From positions 1 to 41,902 of the forward strand of contig CAIQUX010000287.1 of assembly GCA_903875055.1 (NCBI GenBank): a DNA stretch of 41,902 nucleotides, read 5' to 3'. Under the pieces are notes generated by a model. That model saw only the letters and a program-made list of their open reading frames with translations, did not search any database and was not told the DNA's origin. A program made the position numbers and the translations under genes. Positions 10,226-19,044 of the stretch are shown in pieces. The number at the start of each line of letters is the position of its first letter. The first letter of the stretch is position 1. This DNA is from an uncultured Bacteroidota bacterium. GTDB taxonomy: Bacteria > Bacteroidota > Bacteroidia > Chitinophagales > Chitinophagaceae.

Positions 10226-11386
10226 TTAATTTAATTTTCTCCAATATACCGATAATTTTTGATCACTCAGAAGGCTTTTCAGAATACGTCTATTTGTCTG
10301 AATCTGGTCTTCTGTCAGTTTCAGATTCAACTCCTCTTCATTCAGATCGTCTTCGATTGAATAGATCATGAATCCTGATTGTTTAAAATCTATATACATA
10401 CCCGATTCCTTCGACAAAAATAATTTTACGCCATACCATAATAAAGCAGTAATGTTTCCAATTCCCTGTTGGACCTTGATATTGAGAATACAATACCCAA
10501 CTTGTTTAAGTTTCTGATAATAATCGGCTGGTGTCAATTTGTCTTCAAGTATTTCAACCTGACTAAAAATCGACTTCGCATACAGGCGAATCACCTTTCT
10601 GTAGTCCTCATTACCATACGCTAATGGCAACCAAATTCTTCTCTTCACAGAAACAGAAAGTGGAGAAAGCATGGTTAGGATTTCATACTGGTTCCCTTCA
10701 ATGGCTGCCGAGTGACCGACCATGATAAGGTTTCCGGGCGACATTTCATTTTCAAGATCGGGTATCATTTTCTCCAACGATAAATAGGCAAATTTTTCAT
10801 GCTTCATATGTGAAACATCAAAGTGGGTCCTGAGATAAACGTAGTCGTTGTCCAACAGCGAATAAAATTCATGAATTGCGGCAAAGGACTGTATAAATTT
10901 ACGCTCAGTCACCAACGCCTTGTTCATTATCCGGAAACCCGCATTGATCAGAACGTCGGGCAAGATACGATACAGCCATTGTTTTATTTTGACAAGACGG
11001 GAACGCCCTTTGGACAGATAATATTGCTTAGAGAACTTTCCAAGAATGTCGAGGTAAACCGAAGGTCGGTTATAGATCTCAAAACTCCAGAAAACCCAAC
11101 ACATTTTGGCCGCAGGATATTTACGCCTGATAAAGCTGAGAAAATAATATGACATCGGTTGATACGCATGAAATACGACACGGGTCACTTCTACTGTCAG
11201 TCGGCTGACATATTGCTGTTGCGAACTTATTGAACCTGTGATCAATTCAATCCTGTCTGTCTGAATCTTTACTTGGTCGACCAGATTCACAAAACGAACC
11301 AAACCGGTAGTATTGTATTTGTCGACATTCTGAACCACATAAGAAGGGTACAACCCTAATGAGTCTGCGAAGACGTGTATGGTCAT
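10226..11386 (-). CDS. wecF: WecF-like 4-acetamido-4,6-dideoxygalactose (Fuc4NAc) transferase, GT56 family
   Basis: The 386-aa protein resembles enterobacterial WecF, which adds Fuc4NAc from its dTDP sugar to a lipid-linked saccharide at the inner face of the membrane. Family features are the segment VGHSAAIEGNQYEIL near residues 215-230 (GNSA-like), a LPLAYGNEDY segment, and QQGIGNITALLWYGVKLFLS near 320-340, the most diagnostic stretch of the family. The start overlaps the wecE-like stop by four bases (ATGA), so the two genes are translationally coupled. The supplier of the sugar, a WecE-type aminotransferase, is directly upstream, which supports the call. The exact sugar and acceptor are inferred. 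Confidence 0.75.
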   Translation of the reverse strand: MTIHVFADSLGLYPSYVVQNVDKYNTTGLVRFVNLVDQVKIQTDRIELITGSISSQQQYVSRLTVEVTRVVFHAYQPMSYYFLSFIRRKYPAAKMCWVFWSFEIYNRPSVYLDILGKFSKQYYLSKGRSRLVKIKQWLYRILPDVLINAGFRIMNKALVTERKFIQSFAAIHEFYSLLDNDYVYLRTHFDVSHMKHEKFAYLSLEKMIPDLENEMSPGNLIMVGHSAAIEGNQYEILTMLSPLSVSVKRRIWLPLAYGNEDYRKVIRLYAKSIFSQVEILEDKLTPADYYQKLKQVGYCILNIKVQQGIGNITALLWYGVKLFLSKESGMYIDFKQSGFMIYSIEDDLNEEELNLKLTEDQIQTNRRILKSLLSDQKLSVYWRKLN

Positions 11387-12507
11387 TCCTCTAAATTTGA
11401 AAGGATGATGTCTGTAATCCTATCTATGTCTTCGATGCTTAATTCATAGTACATGGGAAGCCGGAGTAAACAATCGGTATAGCGGTCAGTATGAATCAGA
11501 TCTCGCCCATCATGTTTGTCTTTATAGAATTCACTTTTATGTAATGAGATATAATGAAATACAGAATGGATTCCTTTGTTGCGTAAGGCTGAAATGACTT
11601 TCCCCCGTTGTATTTCTGATTGAAAAACCAGATAGAACATATGCGCATTGTTGGTTGCGTACTCAGGTATATAGGGCAATGACAACGTTGATTCGGCTTT
11701 TCCAGCAAACCGATTCATGTACTGATTCCAAAGGCTCTTTCTTTTCATTTGAATATCATCAAGATTTTCAAGCTGAGCATACAAAAAGGCTGCAATGATT
11801 TCACTTGGTAAAAAAGACGAACCTATATCCACCCAGCCATATTTATCGACTTCACCTCTGAAAAACTGTGAACGATTGGTTCCTTTTTCCCTGATAATCT
11901 CGGCACGATGAAGGAAACGCTCATCGTTGATCACTAACATCCCTCCCTCACCACTGATGATATTTTTTGTTTCATGAAAGCTGAAAGCAGCAAGATGACC
12001 AATACTGCCTAATGGTTTCCCTTCGTGAAAGCTTTCGATTGCCTGAGCTGCATCTTCAACCACAAAAATTCCATGAGTTTCTGCCATCGCAAGCACTTGC
12101 TTCATATCACAGGCTATACCTGCATAATGAACGACCACGATGGCTTTGGTTCTTGGCGTAATTAGCGCTTCAATAGCCAGGGTATCCATATTTGGATTTT
12201 CCGCAGTACTGTCGACGAACACAATTTTTGCCCCCCGCAAGACAAAGGCATTCGCGGTACTAACGAAGGTGTAGGACGGCATGATGACTTCATCACCTTC
12301 CTTAATATCCAACAAGATAGCTGCCATTTCAAGGGCGTCCGTGCAACTGGTTGTCAACAGACATTTTTTAAATCCATACCGTCGTTCAAAAAATGCCTGA
12401 CACCGTTGTGTAAACATACCATCACCTGAAATCTTACCTGAGTGCACGGCTTCTTCGATATAGGCGGTTTCTTTACCTGAAAAGTATGGTTTATTAAATG
12501 GAATCAT
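11383..12507 (-). CDS. wecE: dTDP-4-amino-4,6-dideoxygalactose transaminase (WecE/RffA type)
   Basis: PLP enzyme that converts dTDP-4-keto-6-deoxyglucose to dTDP-Fuc4N with glutamate. The 374 aa follow E. coli WecE closely from memory: MIPFN at the start, LLLTxSCT-like substrate loop near 50-57, a near-identical segment DEVIMPSYTFVSTANAF at 72-88, and REKGTNRSQFFRGEVDKY around 205-222. The PLP lysine is Lys181 in SFHETKN, and the cofactor Asp is in VVEDAAQ (about 152). It is coupled to the wecF-like gene by a 4-base overlap and follows an acetyltransferase gene by 7 bases, which together fit synthesis, acetylation and transfer of Fuc4NAc. The dTDP-glucose 4,6-dehydratase (RmlB) it needs is not in the window. 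Confidence 0.9.
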   Translation of the reverse strand: MIPFNKPYFSGKETAYIEEAVHSGKISGDGMFTQRCQAFFERRYGFKKCLLTTSCTDALEMAAILLDIKEGDEVIMPSYTFVSTANAFVLRGAKIVFVDSTAENPNMDTLAIEALITPRTKAIVVVHYAGIACDMKQVLAMAETHGIFVVEDAAQAIESFHEGKPLGSIGHLAAFSFHETKNIISGEGGMLVINDERFLHRAEIIREKGTNRSQFFRGEVDKYGWVDIGSSFLPSEIIAAFLYAQLENLDDIQMKRKSLWNQYMNRFAGKAESTLSLPYIPEYATNNAHMFYLVFQSEIQRGKVISALRNKGIHSVFHYISLHKSEFYKDKHDGRDLIHTDRYTDCLLRLPMYYELSIEDIDRITDIILSNLEE

Positions 12508-12514
12508 CGTGTCT

Positions 12515-13300
12515 TTAATTTATGTATGGAACAAACTTAGCCTTTGCAGGCAGGAGAAATTTCATAAAGCTTATTTCAATATCACTTCCTGTTTTCTTAT
12601 ACTTTCGGTCGGCTATATTAAAGTAAGTTTTGTCGTCATCAAAATGTATGTCCGCCTCCTTGTCCACGAGGAGTATCTGATCATCATTACCGAAAGATTG
12701 AAGATATGTGCGCATCATTTCCATCTTCTCGTCCAACGATCTTTCAACAAACTGATGGCCGACCTTGTCTGAAATTGATTTCGCCGGACTACCTGCATAG
12801 ATTTCATTGTATTTCATATCCTTAGTGACCACCGAACCGGCCATGGCCATCGACTTGTCTTCAGCTACGATTGGAGAAACGATACAATGCCCTACAAACC
12901 ATACATCGTTTCCGATGTTCATCTCCTTTTCACTCAGAAAGCGACAGCCCTCAAGGGTATCACCATATTTTATATGACTCCATAATTGTGAATGGGCACC
13001 TACACCGCAGTTATTCCCTATAGACACACCACCGATCGAATCGATAATGGTGTATTGGCCTATCCATGCATTGTGTCCTATCGAGCAAGGCTTATAACCA
13101 TGAATATTCGTGTGATGCTGAATCTTTGAATAATCGCCTAAGGTAAATTCATCACAAATGATCTGAACAAATTCGCCGATATAACAATTGTCACCGATTA
13201 CAATATTTTTTGCCTTCCCATTGATACCTCTGATGACCGCATTTTTTTCTATCACGGTATTCTTTCCGATTTTGATATTTTCAGCAAACAAATTATCCAT
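12515..13300 (-). CDS. Left-handed beta-helix (hexapeptide) acyltransferase
   Basis: The 261-aa protein has many hexapeptide turns of the [LIV]GxNxx[IV]G kind (IKIGKNTVI, IVIGDNCYIG, CSIGHNAWIG, VSIGNNCGVG, MNIGNDVWFVG) over residues about 5-165, then an AGSPAK end motif and a C-terminal domain of about 85 residues. Such enzymes acetylate amino sugars using acetyl-CoA. Directly upstream of the wecE-like gene (7 bases), it could do the job of WecD, the N-acetylation of dTDP-Fuc4N, although real WecD is a GNAT enzyme of a different fold; that role is inference. The gene has a probable promoter of its own. Confidence 0.75.
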   Translation of the reverse strand: MDNLFAENIKIGKNTVIEKNAVIRGINGKAKNIVIGDNCYIGEFVQIICDEFTLGDYSKIQHHTNIHGYKPCSIGHNAWIGQYTIIDSIGGVSIGNNCGVGAHSQLWSHIKYGDTLEGCRFLSEKEMNIGNDVWFVGHCIVSPIVAEDKSMAMAGSVVTKDMKYNEIYAGSPAKSISDKVGHQFVERSLDEKMEMMRTYLQSFGNDDQILLVDKEADIHFDDDKTYFNIADRKYKKTGSDIEISFMKFLLPAKAKFVPYIN

Positions 13301-13370
13301 GTGAATTCTAACGATTTATTGAAATGTTCGAACGACGCTCCTCACCCTAAGGCTTTGAATGAAACGCCGG

Positions 13371-13378
13371 CAAATATA
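13371..13378 (-). promoter_or_regulatory. -7 promoter element (TATATTTG) inside the glycan cluster
   Basis: Read on the minus strand this is TATATTTG, an exact TAnnTTTG match, 70 bases upstream of the hexapeptide acyltransferase start at 13300 and in the largest gap of the cluster. It suggests the Fuc4NAc half of the cluster can be transcribed separately. Confidence 0.5.
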
Positions 13379-13399
13379 ATACATACATCAAGTTAAAAT

Positions 13400-14728
13400 C
13401 TATATTTTGACATATTTCGAGATGATCAGCTTTAACTGACTGACATCACCTTTAATGTTGAAAAGATCTCCGGGTCTGATATCGAAATATTTTTTCAGTA
13501 CAAAGAAGCAGGCCACTGTCGTCAGCAGATAGGACAGATCTGACGCGATGGCGGCACCATAAAGTCCGCTATATTTTGTAAAATAATAATAAAGGAACAC
13601 CGATACAAAAGCCACAATAAAGCTGATATAGAAATTGACTTTAAAATGACCGTATGCTGCAAATAAAGAACTTGAGGTGCTCGGAATACTGAACGCTACA
13701 TAACCGGTGACGAGGATGAAAATAATTTCTACCGATCCACCGAATTTTGGACCGAACAAGACAGGAACAAAAAAATAAGAAAAAATAAGAAAGACGATTG
13801 AAATGGCCAAGGTCGAATACATAGAAAGCCTGATCAGTTGCAATGCCTTCTCACGTATGGCTTCAAAAGATGCCTGACTTGCATATGAATATAATATACT
13901 GCCCAGGGTATTGGGTAGCACCCATAACATTTGCAACAACATAATGGCCTGTGAGTATATGCCCAAATTGTATTTTCCACAGAACTGGTCGACAGTCCAA
14001 ATGTCCATCCTATATGACAAGAATTGTGCAATATTACCCATATACGCCAGAAATGAATATCTGATAAATAGGACTATCTCATCTCTGCTTAAAAATGAAA
14101 AAAGGTAATCGATCTGTAATTCCTTTCTGAAGACACAGTACATAATAACAAGATTGGCCAGAGAGGTGAAAAGAAATCCAAACACAGCAAGATTAAAATC
14201 GTTGACATGAGTCCCTTTGATGACGTTGGAATAGATCATGATGTATATCAATAACATGAGTGCATTGGGGATGAGGATCAGTAAATTCTGTTTCCTGAAA
14301 ATCTTATTTGCCGTTAAGAACGAATTCAAAATACTGGCATATAGTGTGAAGAAATAAGCCATTACAAAGATTAGGATATACATCATTTGTTGGTAACGGG
14401 TCGGAAGTGCCAATTCAAGTAAATTCAGATATTTCAGATAAAGTAAGGATCCGAACAATAATAAGCTCGTGAGGATGGAAAAAAGGAGTAAAGAAAAAAA
14501 CAGCTTTTCAATCTTTATCTTTCCTGAATTCAGAAAGTATGTGATGGTGGAATTGATACTGAATCCGAAAAACAATCCGCTGAATGCCATCGAATTGGAA
14601 AAAAGGGCCTGCTCACCCCTTCCCTCCGGTCCTAAAATGCGTGACAGAAAAATGGAAGAAACGAAGGATATCGCTATTGTCAGAACCTGAGATGAATAGA
14701 CGACAATAATATTTTTTTTGATGGACAA
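13400..14728 (-). CDS. Wzx-type polysaccharide flippase (MOP superfamily)
   Basis: The 442-aa protein is hydrophobic throughout, with about twelve to fourteen predicted membrane helices. Its N terminus, SIFLSRILGPEGRGEQALF, is the typical start of polysaccharide-synthesis MOP transporters. It would flip the lipid-linked repeat unit built by the neighbouring enzymes across the inner membrane. It follows the Gfo/Idh gene by 7 bases in the same direction. The family is clear; the cargo is inferred from context only. Confidence 0.85.
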   Translation of the reverse strand: MSIKKNIIVVYSSQVLTIAISFVSSIFLSRILGPEGRGEQALFSNSMAFSGLFFGFSINSTITYFLNSGKIKIEKLFFSLLLFSILTSLLLFGSLLYLKYLNLLELALPTRYQQMMYILIFVMAYFFTLYASILNSFLTANKIFRKQNLLILIPNALMLLIYIMIYSNVIKGTHVNDFNLAVFGFLFTSLANLVIMYCVFRKELQIDYLFSFLSRDEIVLFIRYSFLAYMGNIAQFLSYRMDIWTVDQFCGKYNLGIYSQAIMLLQMLWVLPNTLGSILYSYASQASFEAIREKALQLIRLSMYSTLAISIVFLIFSYFFVPVLFGPKFGGSVEIIFILVTGYVAFSIPSTSSSLFAAYGHFKVNFYISFIVAFVSVFLYYYFTKYSGLYGAAIASDLSYLLTTVACFFVLKKYFDIRPGDLFNIKGDVSQLKLIISKYVKI

Positions 14729-14735
14729 TCGCTTC

Positions 14736-15746
14736 TTATTTATACATCCTTTCTATAATATCAACCACTTTCAGTCCTTCAAGGGCATTAGTGGTGATAA
14801 CCGACCGGTTCTTTAATACATTCACCACATTTTCAATGATAAAATGATGGTTCGCCGCGCTTCCTTTATAAGCACCGTAATCATTTCCTGGATTTGTTTG
14901 CTGCAATTCAGGCATCTCATAATCTTTCACATGACAGAATTCGACCTTGTCCATGTATTGACCTCCGATTTTGACACTTCCATGTTCTGCAATGATAGTC
15001 ATCGAACTTTCAAGATTCTTATCCCAGATAGATGTCGAGAAATTCATGCAACCGCTACCCCCGTTTACAAAATCAAACTGTATCATACCGCTGTCTTCCT
15101 TGAATTCGGTCAGGTCCGTATGATTGAAATTACTGAATCGTGAATGGATATTCTTGATATCGCCAAACAGCCAGTACATCAAATCAATGAAATGAGAAAA
15201 TTGCGTAAATAATGTGCCGCCATCCAAATCTTTTTTGCCATGCCAACTATCTGGTTTATAATATCGGCTATCCCGATTCCAATAACAGTTGAGCTGCACC
15301 ATGTATACATTTCCTAATCGGCCGCTTTCAATCAATTCCTTGATCCATACACTCGGCGGGCTATATCTGTTTTGCATCACAGCGAAGACATGTTTATGCA
15401 CATTCAACGCTTTATAGATTACGAGTTCGGCATCCTGTTTGTTCAATGCCATCGGTTTTTCAATGACCACATGTTTCTTGGCTTCAAGACACTTCAATGC
15501 GTGTTCGACATGATATCCATTTGGTGAAGCTATATTGATCACATCAATCTGGGTTAGCTCAGGGCTTTGCAACAAATCATCGACTGAATTAAAAAATGCA
15601 GCCTTATAGGTATTTATTCCTAATTGCTCCTTCGGTTTGATATCCACCAAGGCAACCAATTCAGATTCCTCATTACGTTCAATCATTTCTGCATGACGCT
15701 TCCCAATATGACCGCAACCGATAACTGCGAATTTTACCTTACTCAT
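14736..15746 (-). CDS. Gfo/Idh/MocA-family sugar dehydrogenase, WbpB/WlbA-like
   Basis: NAD(P)-dependent sugar oxidoreductase of 336 aa. The N-terminal Rossmann domain has GCGHIGKRH at residues 10-18 and the EKPMAL motif (Lys97 region) that carries the conserved lysine. The C-terminal domain contains GGTLFTQFSHFIDLMYW, which includes the family's conserved His. The partner gene 4 bases upstream is a WbpD-type acetyltransferase, so oxidation at C3 of a UDP-GlcNAc uronate, as done by WbpB/WlbA, is the best guess. The matching C3 aminotransferase (WbpE) was not found in the window, so the pathway assignment stays tentative. Confidence 0.8.
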   Translation of the reverse strand: MSKVKFAVIGCGHIGKRHAEMIERNEESELVALVDIKPKEQLGINTYKAAFFNSVDDLLQSPELTQIDVINIASPNGYHVEHALKCLEAKKHVVIEKPMALNKQDAELVIYKALNVHKHVFAVMQNRYSPPSVWIKELIESGRLGNVYMVQLNCYWNRDSRYYKPDSWHGKKDLDGGTLFTQFSHFIDLMYWLFGDIKNIHSRFSNFNHTDLTEFKEDSGMIQFDFVNGGSGCMNFSTSIWDKNLESSMTIIAEHGSVKIGGQYMDKVEFCHVKDYEMPELQQTNPGNDYGAYKGSAANHHFIIENVVNVLKNRSVITTNALEGLKVVDIIERMYK

Positions 15747-15750
15747 ACTT

Positions 15751-16329
15751 TTAGTTAATTCGTATCACGATGTTATTCTCTAATTTATAGGTCTGCTGAC
15801 TTTCTTCACAGATGGCAATTCCATCCCCGTTAAAATGCAGCCTATGACCATATTCACTCATCCATCCGATCTGTTTCGCTGGATTACCCACCATCAAAGC
15901 GTAGTCAGGAACATTCTTGGTCACCACAGCACCTGCACCTATAAACGCATACCTTCCTATATCATGTCCACAAACGATGGTGGCATTGGCACCGATCGTG
16001 GCTCCGTCGCCTACATGCGTTTTATCGTATTGTCCTCTTCTGTTTACACCACTTCGCGGATTACTGACATTGGTAAAAACGCAGGAAGGTCCTAAAAACA
16101 CATCATCTCCGCAGGTGACGCCGGTATAAACAGATACATTATTCTGGATTTTCACATTCTTGCCTAAGACCACATCAGGCGATATAACGACATTTTGCCC
16201 GATATTGCAGCGGTCTCCGATCTTACATCCCTTCATGATATGACTGAAATGCCATATGGCAACACCTACTCCTATCTCACAGCCTTCATCAATCACTGCA
16301 GTCGGGTCTGCCTTATATTCTGTTTCCAT
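15751..16329 (-). CDS. WbpD-type sugar N-acetyltransferase (hexapeptide family)
   Basis: The 192-aa product is the same length as WbpD, UDP-2-acetamido-3-amino-2,3-dideoxyglucuronate N-acetyltransferase. It is a left-handed beta-helix with turns such as CEIGVGVAIWHFSH, CKIGDRCNIGQNV and VKIQNNVSVYTGV. The loop VFTNVSNPRSGVNR near residues 85-98 is characteristic of the WbpD/FdtC group, and MVGNPAKQIGW closes the helix. It probably acetylates the 3-amino group of a nucleotide sugar. The same fold also serves dTDP-3-amino sugars (FdtC), which would fit the dTDP-sugar genes here, so the donor nucleotide is open. Confidence 0.78.
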   Translation of the reverse strand: METEYKADPTAVIDEGCEIGVGVAIWHFSHIMKGCKIGDRCNIGQNVVISPDVVLGKNVKIQNNVSVYTGVTCGDDVFLGPSCVFTNVSNPRSGVNRRGQYDKTHVGDGATIGANATIVCGHDIGRYAFIGAGAVVTKNVPDYALMVGNPAKQIGWMSEYGHRLHFNGDGIAICEESQQTYKLENNIVIRIN

Positions 16330-16364
16330 ATAGGCAACGAAATTAAGTAAAAAATACTGAAAAC

Positions 16365-17225
16365 CTAGGAGAGCAAACTCAGGAGATAATCGCCGTAGCC
16401 GCTTTTCTTGAGTTTTTCGGCCAATTCAATCAATTGCTCCTTATTGATATAGTTCATCCGGTAAGCAACCTCTTCGATACAACCGATTTTAGTTCCTTGT
16501 CGCTTTTCGATTACCCGTACATACTCGCTGGCATCGTGAAGGCTTTCGAATGTACCTGTATCCAACCAAGCTGTTGTTCTGTCTAAGACAGCCACATGCA
16601 GATTGCCTTGCTCAAGATACACCCGGTTCACATCCGTTATTTCGTATTCACCTCTTGCGGAAGGTTTTAGTTCTTTGGCAATCTTAACCACAGAATTATC
16701 GTAAAAATACAAACCCGGCACCGCATAGTTTGATCGCGGATTGGCAGGTTTTTCTTCTATCGAAATGGCTTTCATATCTGTATCAAACTCCACCACGCCA
16801 TAACGTTCAGGATCTGAAACCGGATAAGCGAACACATAACCGCCTTCAACATCGTTCAAGGTTTGAAGTTGCCGACCGAGCCCCATGCCATAGAAAATAT
16901 TATCTCCTAATACCAAGGACACTTTATCATTACCGATAAACGATTCACCGATTACAAAAGCCTGCGCTAAGCCATTTGGCACTTCCTGTTTGGCATAACT
17001 GATTTTGCAACCGATTTCAGAACCGTCACCAAGCAAGCGTTTGAACTGCTCATTATCTTCAGGTGTGGTAATAATCAAGATTTCGTTGATACCGGCCATC
17101 ATCAGTACAGATAGCGGATAATATATCATCGGCTTATCATAGATGGGCATTAATTGCTTTGATATTGCCTTGGTGATGGGATAAAGACGGGTACCGGAGC
17201 CACCGGCCAGGATAATTCCTTTCAT
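16365..17225 (-). CDS. rmlA: Glucose-1-phosphate thymidylyltransferase
   Basis: Makes dTDP-glucose from glucose-1-phosphate and dTTP, the entry to dTDP-deoxysugars. The 286 aa have the full-length family pattern: [22 protein letters not shown] at the start (nucleotide-binding loop GGSGTRL), [24 protein letters not shown] (metal-binding Asp), and [20 protein letters not shown]. It is the first gene of the glycan cluster in the direction of transcription and feeds the wecE-like enzyme. RmlB must be encoded elsewhere. A TACTTTG box on the minus strand about 45 bases upstream may be its promoter. Confidence 0.95.
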   Translation of the reverse strand: MKGIILAGGSGTRLYPITKAISKQLMPIYDKPMIYYPLSVLMMAGINEILIITTPEDNEQFKRLLGDGSEIGCKISYAKQEVPNGLAQAFVIGESFIGNDKVSLVLGDNIFYGMGLGRQLQTLNDVEGGYVFAYPVSDPERYGVVEFDTDMKAISIEEKPANPRSNYAVPGLYFYDNSVVKIAKELKPSARGEYEITDVNRVYLEQGNLHVAVLDRTTAWLDTGTFESLHDASEYVRVIEKRQGTKIGCIEEVAYRMNYINKEQLIELAEKLKKSGYGDYLLSLLS

Positions 17226-17382
17226 TTTGTAATTATTGAGGGGATAAAGTTACTCGCTGGTTTGCAAAGTAGAAATGAAATTATGGTGAATTTTTCCTGG
17301 GCTTAAATTCTGTGTCCCAACATACTGACTACTGGGCGCGTATTTTGCCATGCCTCGAATGATATAGTTACAAAAAAAAATG

Positions 17383-17991
17383 TTACGTACTACCCACCCT
17401 ATGCATTCTTTCACAGACATCGTACTCGTTCCTGTCGTTGGAAGCCACCAGAAGTATGCGGCTTCGGCAAAATCCTTCAATCAGGCGATGATAAAGTTCA
17501 ATACCGTTTTCATCCAGATTGGTACAAGGTTCATCGAGGAACACCGCATCAGTATCGGCAAAAATGGCCTGTGCCAACTTCACCCGCTGCTTCATGCCAC
17601 TTGAAAATTTTTCAATCGGTTTATCTTTTGAAGCTTCAAGACCTATATATCGGATCATTTCATCGATTGAAAGCAAGGGCCTTTTGAAGGTAAAATGATA
17701 GTCAAGAAATTCCTTCAACGTCATTTCTTCAATCACTTCAAGATAGGGGGCACAAAACGAAATATGATTAAAAATCAGATCGGGGTCCAAAACCTGACCG
17801 CCATGTTCATATATTACCTCCCCTTTGGAAGGTATGATATAAGTGGCAATGATCTGTAAAAGGGTGGATTTACCAGAACCGTTTATTCCTAATAAGGCAG
17901 TTGAAGAAGGTGTATCAAAACTTAATGAAATATTATCGAACAGTACTTCCTCGCCAAAACGTTTGCTGATATGTTGTAAAGTTATTTTCAG
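17383..17991 (-). CDS. Small ABC-transporter ATP-binding protein with a probable CTG start
   Basis: The frame encodes about 202 aa: an N terminus reading (L/M)KITLQHISKRF, Walker A GINGSGKST near residues 36-44, the signature variant FSSGMKQR, and Walker B AVFLDEP. A shorter reading that starts at the TTG at 17790 would lose Walker A and cannot be right. The frame is closed by a TAA about ten codons above, and no ATG, GTG or TTG lies between that stop and the conserved N terminus. The only plausible initiator is the CTG at 17989-17991. A perfect -7 box ends 5 bases before it. No permease gene is adjacent. A sequencing or evolutionary change of ATG to CTG is possible. Confidence 0.75.
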   Translation of the reverse strand: MKITLQHISKRFGEEVLFDNISLSFDTPSSTALLGINGSGKSTLLQIIATYIIPSKGEVIYEHGGQVLDPDLIFNHISFCAPYLEVIEEMTLKEFLDYHFTFKRPLLSIDEMIRYIGLEASKDKPIEKFSSGMKQRVKLAQAIFADTDAVFLDEPCTNLDENGIELYHRLIEGFCRSRILLVASNDRNEYDVCERMHRVGST

Positions 17992-17996
17992 AAAGG

Positions 17997-18004
17997 CAAA
18001 TGTA
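17997..18004 (-). promoter_or_regulatory. -7 promoter element (TACATTTG) abutting the ABC gene start
   Basis: On the minus strand this reads TACATTTG, an exact TAnnTTTG match, and ends 5 bases before the CTG at 17991. Transcription would begin about at the start codon. Confidence 0.55.
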
Positions 18005-18052
18005 GGGAATGAAAATTAATTTATTTTATTGGCTGTTAGTAAAGCCGTTCTG

Positions 18053-18415
18053 TTAATATTGACCTGTTCCCAATAAGACAAGGGTGCAGGCTTCCATGGT
18101 TTGTATTCCTTGCTCTCTGGCCCTGGCTTCAAATTCATCATTCTCCGTACCCGGGTTAAATATGATCCTTTTCGGTTTCAAAGAAAGAACATAATCGATG
18201 TATTCAGCCTGATGCGGCACACCAACGTATAGGGTTACGGTATCAATCCCATCAAAGGGTTTCTTCTCTCTCGAAAAGCTTACTCCTTCCACATTCCCAT
18301 CCTTGTTACCGATAGCGGCAATAGAGTGCCCGTAATGTTTCAACCGACTTATGGCTTTATTTGAATACCGTTCCGGATTTTCTGAAGCCCCTATCACCAA
18401 TGTATATTTTCCCAT
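18053..18415 (-). CDS. CoA-binding domain protein (YccU type)
   Basis: Single-domain Rossmann-like protein of about 120 aa: GKYTLVIGASENPERYSNKA at the N terminus, KHYGHSIAAIGNK, IDTVTLYVGVP and PKRIIFNPGTENDEFE, all typical of the small CoA-binding family. Cellular role unknown. The frame remains open up to 18505, but the extra 30 residues are basic and not family-like, and they cover the promoter box of the divergent gene. A TAATATTG box (18439-18446, one mismatch) places the transcript start near 18430, so ATG 18415 (or 18424) is preferred. Confidence 0.85.
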   Translation of the reverse strand: MGKYTLVIGASENPERYSNKAISRLKHYGHSIAAIGNKDGNVEGVSFSREKKPFDGIDTVTLYVGVPHQAEYIDYVLSLKPKRIIFNPGTENDEFEARAREQGIQTMEACTLVLLGTGQY

Positions 18416-18493
18416 GAACTGCATCCTATGTTTGTTGGCAATATTACCACCAATAAACTTTCTGCTCAAAATTTTATTAAGCATTGAATGCTT

Positions 18494-18501
18494 TACCTTT
18501 G
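18494..18501 (+). promoter_or_regulatory. -7 promoter element (TACCTTTG) of the SPOR-domain gene
   Basis: Exact TAnnTTTG match 27 bases upstream of the ATG at 18529, in the divergent intergenic region shared with the CoA-binding protein gene. Confidence 0.55.
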
Positions 18502-18528
18502 CCACTCCGATAACAATCTGGCGACTAT

Positions 18529-19044
18529 ATGAAATTCACACTGACCTTTATTCTTATACTCATAACACATTTGGCTTTCTCTCAAACCGAAGAAGTCATC
18601 AAAGACAGTTTACCGGTGCTAGAAAACGTAATGATCTATAAGGATGCACGTTTGGATATGCTGGAGAAACGATCTGCCAAACTCGATCTCGAGGAAAGAG
18701 AACGTGGAGGCGAAAAGGAGACCGTGCTTGGCAAACCCATTATATCGACCAACGGCAAGAAAAAAGTAACCGGCAGCATCTATACTTCCAAGGGGTTTCG
18801 GATTATCATTTACAACGGACCAGACCGATTACAGGCAATGAACGCGAAGAATAAATTCAGCAAAGCCTTCGATTCGCAACGCTCATACATGTCGTACAAT
18901 GTACCTTCATACAAAATAAAAGTCGGCGACTTTGAAAGCAAAAATGAAGCGACCGACTTCCTTCGCAGAGTCACTGCCATGTTCCCAAGTTCATTTATCG
19001 TGCCCGACATCATTACCGTAAAAAATATCAATGTCATTGAATAA
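18529..19044 (+). CDS. Secreted SPOR-domain protein
   Basis: The 171-aa protein has a signal peptide (hydrophobic stretch 4-16, likely cut after AFS), a charged linker rich in Glu and Arg (about 40-75), and a C-terminal SPOR-like domain from about 80 to 165 (SKGFRIIIYNG, KNKFSKAF, YKIKVGDFESKNEATDFLRR). SPOR domains bind denuded septal peptidoglycan in the periplasm, so a role at the division site or in wall remodelling is plausible. Its last 14 bases overlap the start of the M20 peptidase gene, which suggests coupled translation. Confidence 0.8.
   Translation: MKFTLTFILILITHLAFSQTEEVIKDSLPVLENVMIYKDARLDMLEKRSAKLDLEERERGGEKETVLGKPIISTNGKKKVTGSIYTSKGFRIIIYNGPDRLQAMNAKNKFSKAFDSQRSYMSYNVPSYKIKVGDFESKNEATDFLRRVTAMFPSSFIVPDIITVKNINVIE

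Noticed and set aside
17383-17790. ABC ATPase gene starting at the TTG at 17790
   Set aside because: This reading lacks Walker A, which is encoded in the same frame just upstream (GINGSGKST). The gene must begin near 17991.
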